From UMGS1649 sp045659265 (GTDB lineage: Bacteria > Bacillota > Clostridia > TANB77 > CAG-465), in NCBI GenBank assembly GCA_045659265.1, contig JAZOWO010000061.1, forward strand, positions 1-12,870: a stretch of 12,870 bases of DNA, read 5' to 3'. Below are positions 1 through 6,025 of the stretch, one piece after another. Both the position numbers and the translations under genes were made by a program. A model generated the notes under the pieces. The model worked only from the letters and a program-made list of their open reading frames with translations, was not told the DNA's origin and ran no database searches. Each line of letters starts with the position of its first letter. Position 1 is the stretch's first letter.

Positions 1-197
1 TATTTGGCATCTACGAGAATTTCATTCCACATATTTACCAATCCGTACTTTTCCTTTTCAGGATGCTTCATAATTGCAATGCCATATTTTCTGTTGTATA
101 TCAACCGGCGTTTGCCTTCTACTGTTTCATAATGCGGACTACCCATGACATTCATGGTCTTAATTTTCTTATCTCTAATTACACGTTTCTTCTGCAT
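1..197 (-). CDS. Hypothetical protein, N-terminal part (runs off left edge)
   Basis: An open frame on the minus strand starts with ATG at 197, preceded by a purine-rich ribosome site (AAGGGGG) about 7 bases upstream and a consensus promoter at 252-280. The first 65 residues are visible. They begin MQKKRVIRDKK and are rich in Lys and Arg, then become mixed and polar around residues 36-65 (YGIAIMKHPEKEKYG). No signal peptide, membrane segment or recognised motif is seen. I do not recognise the family and give no function. The start is well supported by the promoter and ribosome site; the length and C-terminus lie outside the window. Confidence 0.7.
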   Translation of the reverse strand, partial: MQKKRVIRDKKIKTMNVMGSPHYETVEGKRRLIYNRKYGIAIMKHPEKEKYGLVNMWNEILVDAK

Positions 198-251
198 AAT
201 TCTTCCCCCTTAATATATTAATATTTTAGTTTCGGTTCTAAAGGTTCCTAC

Positions 252-280
252 ATATTACCATATACTCTTTTTGGTGTCAA
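252..280 (-). promoter_or_regulatory. Sigma-A promoter for the leftmost minus-strand gene
   Basis: Read on the minus strand: TTGACA (275-280), a 17-base spacer, then TAATAT (252-257). The predicted transcript starts near 245 and enters the gene beginning at 197 after a leader of roughly 48 nt. It is back to back with the plus-strand promoter at 359-387. Confidence 0.8.
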
Positions 281-358
281 CAGATTGTTTGTGTTTTTAT
301 TGTCGAGTTTTAATAGTATTTGTAACAGTTTTGTAATACTTTTTTAATTTTACTGTCA

Positions 359-387
359 TTGACAATCTATTTTACTAGGGGTAGAAT
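359..387 (+). promoter_or_regulatory. Sigma-A promoter driving a putative small RNA
   Basis: TTGACA at 359-364, a 17-base spacer, and TAGAAT at 382-387, with predicted transcription start around 394. No plus-strand protein gene lies downstream before the terminator at 556-585, so the transcript would be a short non-coding RNA. Confidence 0.75.
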
Positions 388-393
388 TTTAGT

Positions 394-585
394 ATACCAA
401 GATGAAAAAACTTTCTTATGCGCATAAATCAAAGTCATTGTAATTTGGTGTTACCCTTGCCAAAAAACAAACTTCTTGGAATAGGTCGGACAGTTAAAAT
501 AAAACTTTATTTTACCGGCAAGTATGTCTTATACAGAAAACATACTAAAGAAAAAAGCGAGTACAAAGTACTCGCTTAATTTTTT
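394..585 (+). ncRNA. Putative structured small RNA of about 190 nt, family unassigned
   Basis: This interval begins at a consensus promoter (359-387) and ends in a strong intrinsic terminator (556-585), and it holds no credible reading frame. It contains several possible helices. Segment 410-414 pairs with 431-435 around an inner TTAT/ATAA stem with a GCGC loop. Segment 456-461 (CTTGCC) pairs with 517-522 (GGCAAG) and encloses an A/T hairpin at 495-514. Segment 521-527 pairs with 540-546. Segment 393-402 pairs with 474-483 at 9 of 10 positions; this crosses the 456-461/517-522 helix, so the two form a pseudoknot or are alternatives. Size and build resemble stand-alone regulators such as 6S RNA, but I cannot place it in a known family. 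It lies tail to tail with folA, and both share the terminator. Confidence 0.55.
551..585. terminator. Bidirectional intrinsic terminator
   Basis: A perfect 9-bp stem, AGCGAGTAC (556-564) with GTACTCGCT (568-576), has a three-base AAA loop. It is flanked by an A run on the left (551-555) and a T run on the right (580-585). On the minus strand it ends the tmk-thyA-folA operon just after the folA stop; on the plus strand it ends the putative small RNA. Confidence 0.9.
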
Positions 586-628
586 GTTTGCTTGAATATT
601 TTTGATAACAACTTCAAAAAGCATCACG

Positions 629-1120
629 TTATTTTCTAACGTATCTTACATGCTCGTATTTAATTCCGTTGTCTTCATTAGAAGCAACAACTTCTCTTTC
701 ATACTGAGCCTTATCAAAAACAGGGAAATAAACATCTGCATCAGGTGCTTCTGCATCTACTTCGGTTAGGATAAGCTCATCCGCAAAAGGCACAAATTGT
801 CTATAAATGCTTGCTCCACCGATAATAAATACATCTGCATTTCCCGAATGTTTTCTGATTTCATTAATCAGATCTTCAAAGTTGTAGAAAATATCTACAT
901 CCTCGATGTCCTTGTTGAAATCATCAACATCGGTTATAACCAAATGCTTTCTACCAGGCAACTTCTTTGGAAGAGAGTTATAGGTATTGCGCCCCATAAC
1001 TACCATACATCCTACCGTTTGACTCTTAAAAAACTTAAGGTCATTAGGCAGATGCCAGATAAGGTCACCGTTTTTTCCGAGTTCAAGATTTTTGCCGACC
1101 GCAGCAATTATCTTAATCAT
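629..1120 (-). CDS. folA: Dihydrofolate reductase
   Basis: The 163-residue product is the usual size for bacterial DHFR, which reduces dihydrofolate to tetrahydrofolate with NADPH in the cytosol. The N-terminal strand MIKIIAAVG and the Trp22/Asp27 pair of the substrate site (IWHLPNDLKFF) are in the standard positions. The dinucleotide-binding segments VVMGRNTYNSLPKKLPGR and IIGGASIY are both present. The ATG overlaps the thyA stop in an ATGA arrangement (1117-1120), and the ribosome site GGAGGTG lies inside the end of thyA, so translation is probably coupled. This pairing makes sense because ThyA produces dihydrofolate and FolA recycles it. A terminator follows at 551-585. Confidence 0.97.
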   Translation of the reverse strand: MIKIIAAVGKNLELGKNGDLIWHLPNDLKFFKSQTVGCMVVMGRNTYNSLPKKLPGRKHLVITDVDDFNKDIEDVDIFYNFEDLINEIRKHSGNADVFIIGGASIYRQFVPFADELILTEVDAEAPDADVYFPVFDKAQYEREVVASNEDNGIKYEHVRYVRK

Positions 1121-1974
1121 ATAGACACCTCCATAGGCACCTTGCCAAGGTGTTCATACCCAATAAGTTTGAAATCCTTCAGTTCTTTTGAGTTGTCGAA
1201 CTGGAAGAAATCCTTAACTTCAGGATTGATCCAAAGCTTAGGCGCAGGTTTTGCTTGATCACGTCTACTGATCATTTCCTTGATAGCAGGAAGATGCTTG
1301 CAGTAGATATGCGTGTCCGTGATTTGGTAAAGCATCTTACCAGGCTTAAGACCGGTTACATGTGCAATCATATATGCAAGGCCTGCATATTGAGTCACAT
1401 TGTACGGAAGTCCAAGGCCCACATCGCAGGAACGTTGAGTTACTCTTATATGAAGAGTATCGCCGTCAACGATGAATTGGCTGCCGTATACACACGGAGG
1501 AAGAACTGCTGTGTCAAAGAACTGTGGCTGCCAAAGATCGATGATATTTCTTCTGCTCTCCGGATGTTCCAAAATTTCCTTGATATTGTTTTCCGGCCAT
1601 CCGAAATGGCCTGTTACATAACCGTAAGCTGTACCGATAGTGCCTGCGTATTCTTTACCGATGAAACGGTTGTTTCCACCTTGACGGTATACACCATCAG
1701 CATCAACTTCCCATTCATCCCAAATCGTTACGCCTCTGTCACGAAGCCACTGAACATTGTTGCTGTGAGCTTGGTATATCCACAAAAGCTCAATAAGCGG
1801 GCCTTTGATACCAACTTGTTTCACAGAAAGCACAGGAAATTCCTCTGCAATGTCCAGCTCAAATGTGTGCCCGATGATACGGATTGTATCGTCGCCGGTT
1901 CTGTTATGATGAACTTTACCTTCTTTGATAATCTTTTCGCAAAGATTCAGATACTCTTGATCCCATTTAGACAT
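1117..1974 (-). CDS. thyA: Thymidylate synthase (ThyA type)
   Basis: The 285-residue product converts dUMP plus methylene-tetrahydrofolate to dTMP and dihydrofolate. Key elements are NRTG (24-27, phosphate-binding Arg), ELLWIYQ (62-68), SRR (140-142, the second-subunit phosphate Arg pair), the nucleophile Cys161 in LPPC, QRSCD (180-184), the Asn of GLPYN (188-192), and DTHIY (220-224). The residue after the nucleophile is Val rather than the His seen in E. coli-like enzymes. As I recall, Clostridia-type ThyA proteins also lack that His, so activity is still expected. A GGAGGA ribosome site lies 8 bases before the ATG. The gene sits 17 bases after tmk and overlaps folA by 4 bases. Confidence 0.96.
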   Translation of the reverse strand: MSKWDQEYLNLCEKIIKEGKVHHNRTGDDTIRIIGHTFELDIAEEFPVLSVKQVGIKGPLIELLWIYQAHSNNVQWLRDRGVTIWDEWEVDADGVYRQGGNNRFIGKEYAGTIGTAYGYVTGHFGWPENNIKEILEHPESRRNIIDLWQPQFFDTAVLPPCVYGSQFIVDGDTLHIRVTQRSCDVGLGLPYNVTQYAGLAYMIAHVTGLKPGKMLYQITDTHIYCKHLPAIKEMISRRDQAKPAPKLWINPEVKDFFQFDNSKELKDFKLIGYEHLGKVPMEVSI

Positions 1975-1991
1975 ATGTTTTATCCTCCATA

Positions 1992-2684
1992 TTATTTAAT
2001 ATTTTCTACCACAGACCAGATTTCATCTGCAATGTCTTCGATTGTACGCATCGTATCATCCTTAACGCACTCTATAACATTCCAGCCCAAAAGTTTGGCT
2101 GCAGTAAGACCAGACATAGAAGCATCTCTTAAGTGAGATTCACTTGCTTCATGGATATCTTGTTTTTCTCCACCTGTAATTTTGTTTGCACGATTTTCTC
2201 TAAGCTTAATCGTGTAATCTACAGGAACATTCAGATATATAGTTACATCTGCTTTAGGAATTTCAAAATCTCCATGTTCAAGATTTGAAAGCCAATTAAT
2301 GAATTCATGAAGGCCATGTTCGCCTTCGCTCTTGATGAGCTTAGCACCTTGGTGGATAATGTTAGAAGCAACATATCTATCAAGGATGATTACCTGCTCA
2401 CCACTTGTATGCACCGCTTCCATTTCCTTTTTGTAGGTAATGTATCTATCTACAGCATAAAAGATAGAGGCTGCTTTTGCAGATACGTCTTCTGCTTTTT
2501 CCTTTATCTCACCTTTAAGATACATTCTTACAGCTGCTGATGAATCACTTTCGTAATTCGGGAATGAACTTGCGTAAACGGTATATCCCGCTTCAGTTAA
2601 TCTTTCTCTTAACTTTTTAGCTTGGGTTTGTTTACCGCTACCATCAGTTCCTTCAATGACAATAATTTTACCTTTTAATGACAT
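1992..2684 (-). CDS. tmk: Thymidylate kinase (dTMP kinase)
   Basis: The enzyme phosphorylates dTMP to dTDP with ATP, the step after ThyA. From the ATG at 2684 the product has 230 residues. The P-loop is GTDGSGKQT (12-20), the central LDRY element of the substrate and LID-side site is clear (ILDRYVASNIIHQGAKL), and the region LRENRANKITGG fits the lid. The frame is open to a GTG at 2696, but the ATG at 2684 is preferred because GAGG stands 6 bases upstream of it and MSLKGKIIVIEG begins the conserved first strand directly. It has its own promoter (2746-2774) and is the first gene of the operon, followed by thyA and folA. At 230 residues it is slightly longer than the common 205-215. Confidence 0.94.
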   Translation of the reverse strand: MSLKGKIIVIEGTDGSGKQTQAKKLRERLTEAGYTVYASSFPNYESDSSAAVRMYLKGEIKEKAEDVSAKAASIFYAVDRYITYKKEMEAVHTSGEQVIILDRYVASNIIHQGAKLIKSEGEHGLHEFINWLSNLEHGDFEIPKADVTIYLNVPVDYTIKLRENRANKITGGEKQDIHEASESHLRDASMSGLTAAKLLGWNVIECVKDDTMRTIEDIADEIWSVVENIK

Positions 2685-2745
2685 TTTAAACCTCACATTT
2701 CTTTAATTTTTTGTTTGTTTTTTGACTTACCATTTTGCTAACGAA

Positions 2746-2774
2746 ATTATATCACATAGGATATTTGGTGTAAA
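2746..2774 (-). promoter_or_regulatory. Promoter of the tmk-thyA-folA operon
   Basis: On the minus strand: TTTACA (2769-2774), a 17-base spacer, TATAAT (2746-2751) with an extended TGA before the -10 box. It lies immediately after the stop codon of the small cysteine-rich gene. The operon can therefore be transcribed independently, although read-through from that gene is also possible because no terminator separates them. Confidence 0.8.
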
Positions 2775-2779
2775 CAAAA

Positions 2780-2968
2780 TTACAGTTCTCTTACAGTTAA
2801 AGTTTGACCGCAAACGCATACCGCATCAACCGCGGTTCCAATACTCGTCGGAGTAAAAGAATATGTAATCTCGCCGCCACAGCAGGATTTGTTCCGTTCG
2901 GTGCATTTGTGGTTTTCTTCCCACTCACGAACCATTTTTTCTTCTTCTTTGCTTAATTCAAATTTCAT
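2780..2968 (-). CDS. Small cysteine-rich protein, probable zinc-binding, function unknown
   Basis: The 62-residue protein has a charged helix-forming N-terminus (MKFELSKEEEKMVREWEENH). It is followed by Cys22, the pair Cys29-Cys30, and Cys51-x-Cys53 within AVCVCGQTL. The central FTPTSIGT stretch and the later Cys-x-Cys-Gly are features I recall from small uncharacterised Firmicute proteins. The spacing would suit a small zinc-binding knuckle, but no metal site is proven. The start is firm: AGGAGG lies 5 bases before the ATG, and a promoter lies at 3014-3041. It is read towards tmk, 96 bases away, and divergently from rpsT. No role is assigned. Confidence 0.8.
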   Translation of the reverse strand: MKFELSKEEEKMVREWEENHKCTERNKSCCGGEITYSFTPTSIGTAVDAVCVCGQTLTVREL

Positions 2969-3013
2969 GACATCCTCCTAATTATTATTGGATTTTTTAT
3001 TTAAGCTGGTCAT

Positions 3014-3041
3014 ATTATACCACAATTTTTATTTTTTTCAA
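3014..3041 (-). promoter_or_regulatory. Promoter of the small cysteine-rich gene
   Basis: On the minus strand: TTGAAA (3036-3041), a 16-base spacer, TATAAT (3014-3019) with an extended TGG. Its -35 box is only 7 bases from the -35 box of the divergent rpsT promoter, so polymerases at the two sites may interfere. Confidence 0.75.
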
Positions 3042-3048
3042 TTCCTAC

Positions 3049-3077
3049 TTGATTTTACTAAATTATTATGTTAAAAT
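3049..3077 (+). promoter_or_regulatory. rpsT promoter
   Basis: TTGATT (3049-3054), a 17-base spacer, TAAAAT (3072-3077). The leader to the ATG at 3123 is about 39 nt and carries a strong GGGGAGGG ribosome site. Confidence 0.75.
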
Positions 3078-3122
3078 GGTTACTGTAAAATATTATGCTC
3101 ATATAAAAGGGGAGGGAAAAAC

Positions 3123-3374
3123 ATGCCAAATATTAAATCAGCTAAGAAAAGAGTATTAGTTAATGATGCTAATAGACTTGAAAATATAAAAGTTAAAAAA
3201 GCTTACAGAGAAGCTGTTAAAGCATTCGAAACTGCAGTAGCAAACGGTGAAAACGCAGAAGAACTTTACAAGAAAGCTGTTTCTGAAGTAGATAAAGCTT
3301 GGTCTAAAGGTGTATTAAAAAGAAATACAGCAGACAGAAAAAAAGCTCACTTTGCAAAACTTTTAGCAAAATAA
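3123..3374 (+). CDS. rpsT: Small ribosomal subunit protein bS20
   Basis: The 83-residue basic, helical protein matches bS20 throughout. It opens MPNIKSAKKRV, has the central helix KKAYREAVKAFETAV and the conserved KAWSKGVLKRNTADRKKA segment near the C-terminus. It binds 16S rRNA early in 30S subunit assembly. Length is normal for Firmicutes. The start follows GGGGAGGG by 5 bases. It is a single-gene unit with its own promoter and a terminator at 3381-3405. In many Firmicutes rpsT is a chromosomal neighbour of core genes, which supports a chromosomal location for this window. Confidence 0.98.
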   Translation: MPNIKSAKKRVLVNDANRLENIKVKKAYREAVKAFETAVANGENAEELYKKAVSEVDKAWSKGVLKRNTADRKKAHFAKLLAK

Positions 3375-3380
3375 TTACAA

Positions 3381-3405
3381 CCTCGGTTTAACCGGGGGCT
3401 TTTTT
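3381..3405 (+). terminator. rpsT intrinsic terminator
   Basis: CCTCGG (3381-3386) pairs with CCGGGG (3392-3397) with one G-U pair around a five-base loop, followed by a T run (3400-3405). Confidence 0.85.
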
Positions 3406-3414
3406 ATGTCCAAA

Positions 3415-3443
3415 TTGACATAATACTCATATTGTGGTATAAT
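3415..3443 (+). promoter_or_regulatory. Promoter of the 88-residue coiled-coil gene
   Basis: A perfect TTGACA (3415-3420), a 17-base spacer and a perfect TATAAT (3438-3443) with extended TGG. This is one of the strongest promoters in the window. An inverted repeat (3440-3448 and 3467-3475) overlaps the end of the -10 box and the start site. Confidence 0.88.
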
Positions 3444-3475
3444 ATTGTTGGCGTTAATTTTGCGCTACAATATTA
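3440..3475. repeat. Inverted repeat overlapping a -10 box: operator or leader hairpin
   Basis: TAATATTGT (3440-3448) is exactly complementary to ACAATATTA (3467-3475), with a further GCG/CGC pair inside (3451-3453 and 3463-3465). The left arm overlaps the TATAAT box, so a repressor bound here would block transcription. The arm is also partly transcribed, so a leader hairpin is an alternative. Confidence 0.5.
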
Positions 3476-3497
3476 ATATATTTGGAGGATTAAAAAC

Positions 3498-3764
3498 ATG
3501 GGACTTAGAGATACTATCTCGAAAGGTTTTAGCAAAGCAAACGATTTCGTAACTGAGCAACAGAGACGGGCACGTCTTAAAGAATCTTTGGAAAGTGAAA
3601 ATTTAAGGCTCACTTCCCTGTTCAACGAACTCGGCAAGATCACGTACTACGGCGGGGCCGTTGTTTCTACTAGAGATGCACAGGTCGTTAAGGACGACAT
3701 TACACTGTGTATGAATCAGATTGAAACCCTGAAACAGCAGCTCGCAGAACCCGCAAAATCTTAA
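3498..3764 (+). CDS. Small coiled-coil protein, function unknown
   Basis: The 88-residue soluble protein starts MGLRDTISKGFSKAND and continues with a charged helix (about 20-46, RRARLKESLESENLRLTSLF), a short turn GKITYYGG (47-54), and a second helix (about 62-84). This helix-turn-helix layout resembles the N-terminal part of common Clostridia proteins that have a coiled coil followed by a zinc ribbon; here there is only one Cys and no ribbon. GGAGGA stands 8 bases before the ATG. The leader shares the 11-mer GGAGGATTAAA with the next gene, and codons are richer in C-ending forms than in most of the downstream operon, suggesting high expression. A terminator follows. Its placement beside TelA suggests, but does not prove, a shared role. 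Confidence 0.85.
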   Translation: MGLRDTISKGFSKANDFVTEQQRRARLKESLESENLRLTSLFNELGKITYYGGAVVSTRDAQVVKDDITLCMNQIETLKQQLAEPAKS

Positions 3765-3771
3765 AACAAAA

Positions 3772-3799
3772 AGGTGTTAGCAAATGCTAGCACCTTTTT
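3772..3799 (+). terminator. Intrinsic terminator after the coiled-coil gene
   Basis: AGGTGTTAGCA (3772-3782) pairs with TGCTAGCACCT (3785-3795), with one G-U pair, followed by TTTTT. It is preceded by an A run, so it could also act on the opposite strand. Confidence 0.9.
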
Positions 3800-3835
3800 G
3801 CTATCCTTTTTGTTTTTAATGATTACCATAATAAG

Positions 3836-3864
3836 TTGACAATAATCTTTTGGAGTGATATAAT
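3836..3864 (+). promoter_or_regulatory. Promoter of the TelA-family gene
   Basis: A perfect TTGACA (3836-3841), a 17-base spacer, and a perfect TATAAT (3859-3864) with extended TGA. The leader is about 47 nt and ends in AGGAGGATTAAA before the ATG at 3918. Confidence 0.88.
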
Positions 3865-3917
3865 ACTTGTGCAATTATTCTGTACATCATAATTAAATAA
3901 TTAGGAGGATTAAAGTA

Positions 3918-5135
3918 ATGACAGAAAACACAGCAATCGTTCCCGAGGTTCTGCCCCAAGATGAAAACAAACCCGCAGTTCCTAGTAAGGAGCTTGCACC
4001 GCTTAGTACCAATTCGCTTTCAAGCTTCCCTGCTGATGTTCAGCGGGAAATTGTAGCGCTTTCTGAACAAATCAATGTTACAGAAATTGAAAACGTTATG
4101 TCCTACGGTTCTATTCCGCTTCTTCGCTCTTTTGAGCAAGCCGGAAAAATCCTTCAGGACGAAGCCGGTTCTTCTGCTGACCAGATGGTCATCCGCGAAG
4201 TTGTTGAGCTTTCTAAACAGGCTAACGACAGCTACGAGGATTTCAACCTTGTCCTTAAAGAACCAAATTTCCTTCAGAAGCTTATCTTGAAGGTATCCAA
4301 AGGTGCAAAAGACAAGCACGATGCCGATGTAAAATACAAGGCAATCACAAACTACAAGCTGCTTGAACAGCTTATGAAGTCCTGTGATACTTGGGTTGAA
4401 ATGCTTAAGGATGGCTGGACAAAAATCCATACATCTGCTATGCAGGACAAACTCAGCTGCGAGGAACTTGAAAAGTACATCGTTGCTGGTAGAATCGCAG
4501 AACAAAGAATTGCTGCCGAAGTTGAGCAAGCCCGTTTGGATTACGAGCTTTCCGGTCTCATTGCAGACAAGGAAAAGTATGATAACTTAAAAGATGGTTA
4601 CGAAACCTTGCAGGTTGTTCTTCTTAATCTTGAGAAGTCCCGCGCTGCCTTCGTAATCAGCATCGGTCAGCTCTTCCTTCAGGCAAAAGCAAACAAGAAC
4701 ACGCAGATCGCAGTTCGTACCCAAAGAAGCCACAGTATGGCCCTTGCATCCCAACAGCTCAGAAACGCTGTTCTTAATGCAAAGACCAAGATTGCTATTG
4801 AGGGTCAGAAATCCCTTTCTGCTCTTAACAGCGAACTTATGAAAAAGGTCAGCGAAAATACCGTCCTTACCGCAGAAGAATCTGAAAAGATTCTGTTAAA
4901 CGGTGTATACAGTGTTGAAGCCGCTTTGGAAGCTGCAAAAACAGTTATCGAAGGCTGCGACCTTATCAAGAAGGCTCGTGAAGAAAGATCTGCCGGAATC
5001 GCTCAGGAACTCGGTAAGCTTGAAACACTCTTAACCGAGATTGCTCCTTTTGTAACCAGACTCAAGTCTGAAGGCGAACCTAAGGATGCACTTCCCGACT
5101 CTACATCAAGTAGTTCACCCGGCCTTAAGTTCTAA
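3918..5135 (+). CDS. TelA/YaaN-family (toxic anion resistance) protein
   Basis: The 405-residue protein is long and almost wholly helical, with a polar Pro-rich N-terminus (1-35) and a Ser-rich tail (about 390-405). The segment around residues 240-300, with SRAAFVISIGQLFLQAKANK followed by a long Gln-, Ala- and Asn-rich helix, matches the core of the TelA (KlaA/YaaN) family. Members are linked to tellurite and other stress resistance, but their biochemical activity is not established. There is no signal peptide or membrane segment, so it is expected in the cytoplasm. It is a one-gene unit with a strong promoter and terminator and has C-rich codons like highly expressed genes. Its position just before a PP2C-vWA-kinase operon fits the recurrent link between TelA and Ter modules. 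Confidence 0.85.
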   Translation: MTENTAIVPEVLPQDENKPAVPSKELAPLSTNSLSSFPADVQREIVALSEQINVTEIENVMSYGSIPLLRSFEQAGKILQDEAGSSADQMVIREVVELSKQANDSYEDFNLVLKEPNFLQKLILKVSKGAKDKHDADVKYKAITNYKLLEQLMKSCDTWVEMLKDGWTKIHTSAMQDKLSCEELEKYIVAGRIAEQRIAAEVEQARLDYELSGLIADKEKYDNLKDGYETLQVVLLNLEKSRAAFVISIGQLFLQAKANKNTQIAVRTQRSHSMALASQQLRNAVLNAKTKIAIEGQKSLSALNSELMKKVSENTVLTAEESEKILLNGVYSVEAALEAAKTVIEGCDLIKKAREERSAGIAQELGKLETLLTEIAPFVTRLKSEGEPKDALPDSTSSSSPGLKF

Positions 5136-5152
5136 GGCGAAATCCCCCCTTT

Positions 5153-5190
5153 GAAGCACAGTATTAAAATACTGTGCTTCTTTCCTTTTT
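5153..5190 (+). terminator. Intrinsic terminator after the TelA-family gene
   Basis: A perfect 13-bp stem, GAAGCACAGTATT (5153-5165) with AATACTGTGCTTC (5168-5180), followed by TTTCCTTTTT. It separates the TelA unit from the downstream operon. Confidence 0.92.
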
Positions 5191-5275
5191 AATGAGTTAT
5201 TCACTATATACTTTATTTAATATTTTTCTTCCATTTATTTCTTCTATATTATTGTTAAATAAAGGTTACATAATA

Positions 5276-5304
5276 TTGAACTTTTGAGCGTTTTGTGATA
5301 TAAT
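5276..5304 (+). promoter_or_regulatory. Promoter of the phosphatase-vWA-kinase operon
   Basis: TTGAAC (5276-5281), a 17-base spacer, TATAAT (5299-5304) with extended TGA. The -35 box is weaker than those of the two preceding units. A leader of about 48 nt runs to the ATG at 5359. The rest of the gap 5191-5358 is AT-rich, with no gene. Confidence 0.8.
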
Positions 5305-5328
5305 CTTTCCGCAATTTATATTAATAGC

Positions 5329-5344
5329 AAATTTAATTAAATTT
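5329..5344. repeat. 16-bp perfect AT palindrome before the operon ribosome site
   Basis: AAATTTAATTAAATTT reads the same on both strands. It sits in the leader directly before AGGAGGTG (5346-5353). It could be an operator, but sequence this AT-rich can form palindromes by chance. Confidence 0.3.
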
Positions 5345-5358
5345 TAGGAGGTGTCTAT

Positions 5359-6015
5359 ATGCGAATATGTAGACAAGGAAATGGTCATTATTTAAATGGC
5401 CTAAACAATCAAGATTTCTGTTACATGGAAAACAACCTGAAACTTGTTACAGATGGTTGCAGTTCCGCCGAGTTTTCTGAGGTGGGAACTAGACTTTTTG
5501 TACAGGCTTTCGCAAAGCTTCCCAACCGGTTTGATGTAAATGAATTTGAGGCAAATGTAAAAAAAGCTTTTGACTCTATTCTTTCTATCACGACAAAGGA
5601 AGACGCAAACGATTTCATCGCAAACAATTTACTCTTTACCATCATAGCTTGTTTTGAAACCGAGGATAAGTACATAGTAAAGTTCATTGGAGATGGTTAT
5701 ATCATAACCGTAAACCACGAAGATGCTGTAAGTTATACACGTCTCTTCTACGGCAAAACTCCTCCGTACTTTGCATACACCAAGATTCCAACTACAACCT
5801 ATGAGGAGCCACTCAAGTTTAAGACTTTCGAATATTCTAAGAAAGACTTCAAGCTTGTTGGTATTGCTTCGGATGGTATTGCACCAATCGCAGACAAAAA
5901 ACTCGATGTGGATTTTGACGCCTTAATTTTAGGTACGGATACTAAGTATTCTCCTGAAGGTATCATCCGCTCTAATCAAAGCCAGTTCTTTGATGACATT
6001 ACTATTTTGATATAA
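5359..6015 (+). CDS. PP2C-type (PPM family) protein phosphatase
   Basis: The 218-residue protein is a compact PP2C-fold metal-dependent Ser/Thr phosphatase. The metal-binding aspartates appear in order: Asp19 in NNQDF, Asp32 in VTDG, GDG (111-113), SDG (171-173) and the terminal DDIT (212-215). It is slightly shorter than the usual 230-260, lacking some loops, and has no regulatory domain. It should remove phosphate from targets of the kinase encoded downstream in the same operon. The start has an ideal AGGAGGTG site 5 bases before the ATG. It is the first gene of the operon, 10 bases before the next start. Vertical pairing of PP2C with a TerY-like vWA protein and a zinc-ribbon kinase is the signature of the TerY-P triad. 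Confidence 0.9.
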   Translation: MRICRQGNGHYLNGLNNQDFCYMENNLKLVTDGCSSAEFSEVGTRLFVQAFAKLPNRFDVNEFEANVKKAFDSILSITTKEDANDFIANNLLFTIIACFETEDKYIVKFIGDGYIITVNHEDAVSYTRLFYGKTPPYFAYTKIPTTTYEEPLKFKTFEYSKKDFKLVGIASDGIAPIADKKLDVDFDALILGTDTKYSPEGIIRSNQSQFFDDITILI

Positions 6016-6025
6016 GGAGAACATG

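Noticed and set aside
402..443. 13-codon reading frame (MKKLSYAHKSKSL) inside the putative small RNA
   Set aside because: No ribosome site precedes it, and it overlaps strong hairpins; treated as chance.
394..585. Assignment of the small RNA to 6S RNA or a folate riboswitch
   Set aside because: I could not match the closing stem and central bubble of 6S RNA, and the transcript points away from folA and thyA, so a riboswitch for them does not fit.
1255..2136. Long plus-strand open frame (about 293 codons) opposite thyA and tmk
   Set aside because: It lies antisense to two well-identified enzymes, has no ribosome site, and its translation shows no family pattern.
2685..2696. Upstream GTG start for tmk
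   Set aside because: The ATG at 2684 has GAGG at proper distance, and the GTG itself overlaps that ribosome site.
4020..4529. Minus-strand open frame opposite the TelA-family gene
   Set aside because: It is a shadow of the real gene, with no promoter or ribosome site and Cys/Phe-rich nonsense composition.
5346..5361. 15-base leader GGAGGTGTCTATATG shared by the phosphatase gene and folA (minus strand, 1118-1132)
   Set aside because: In folA these bases also encode the end of ThyA; an optimal ribosome site plus ATG explains most of the match, so chance is the simplest reading.
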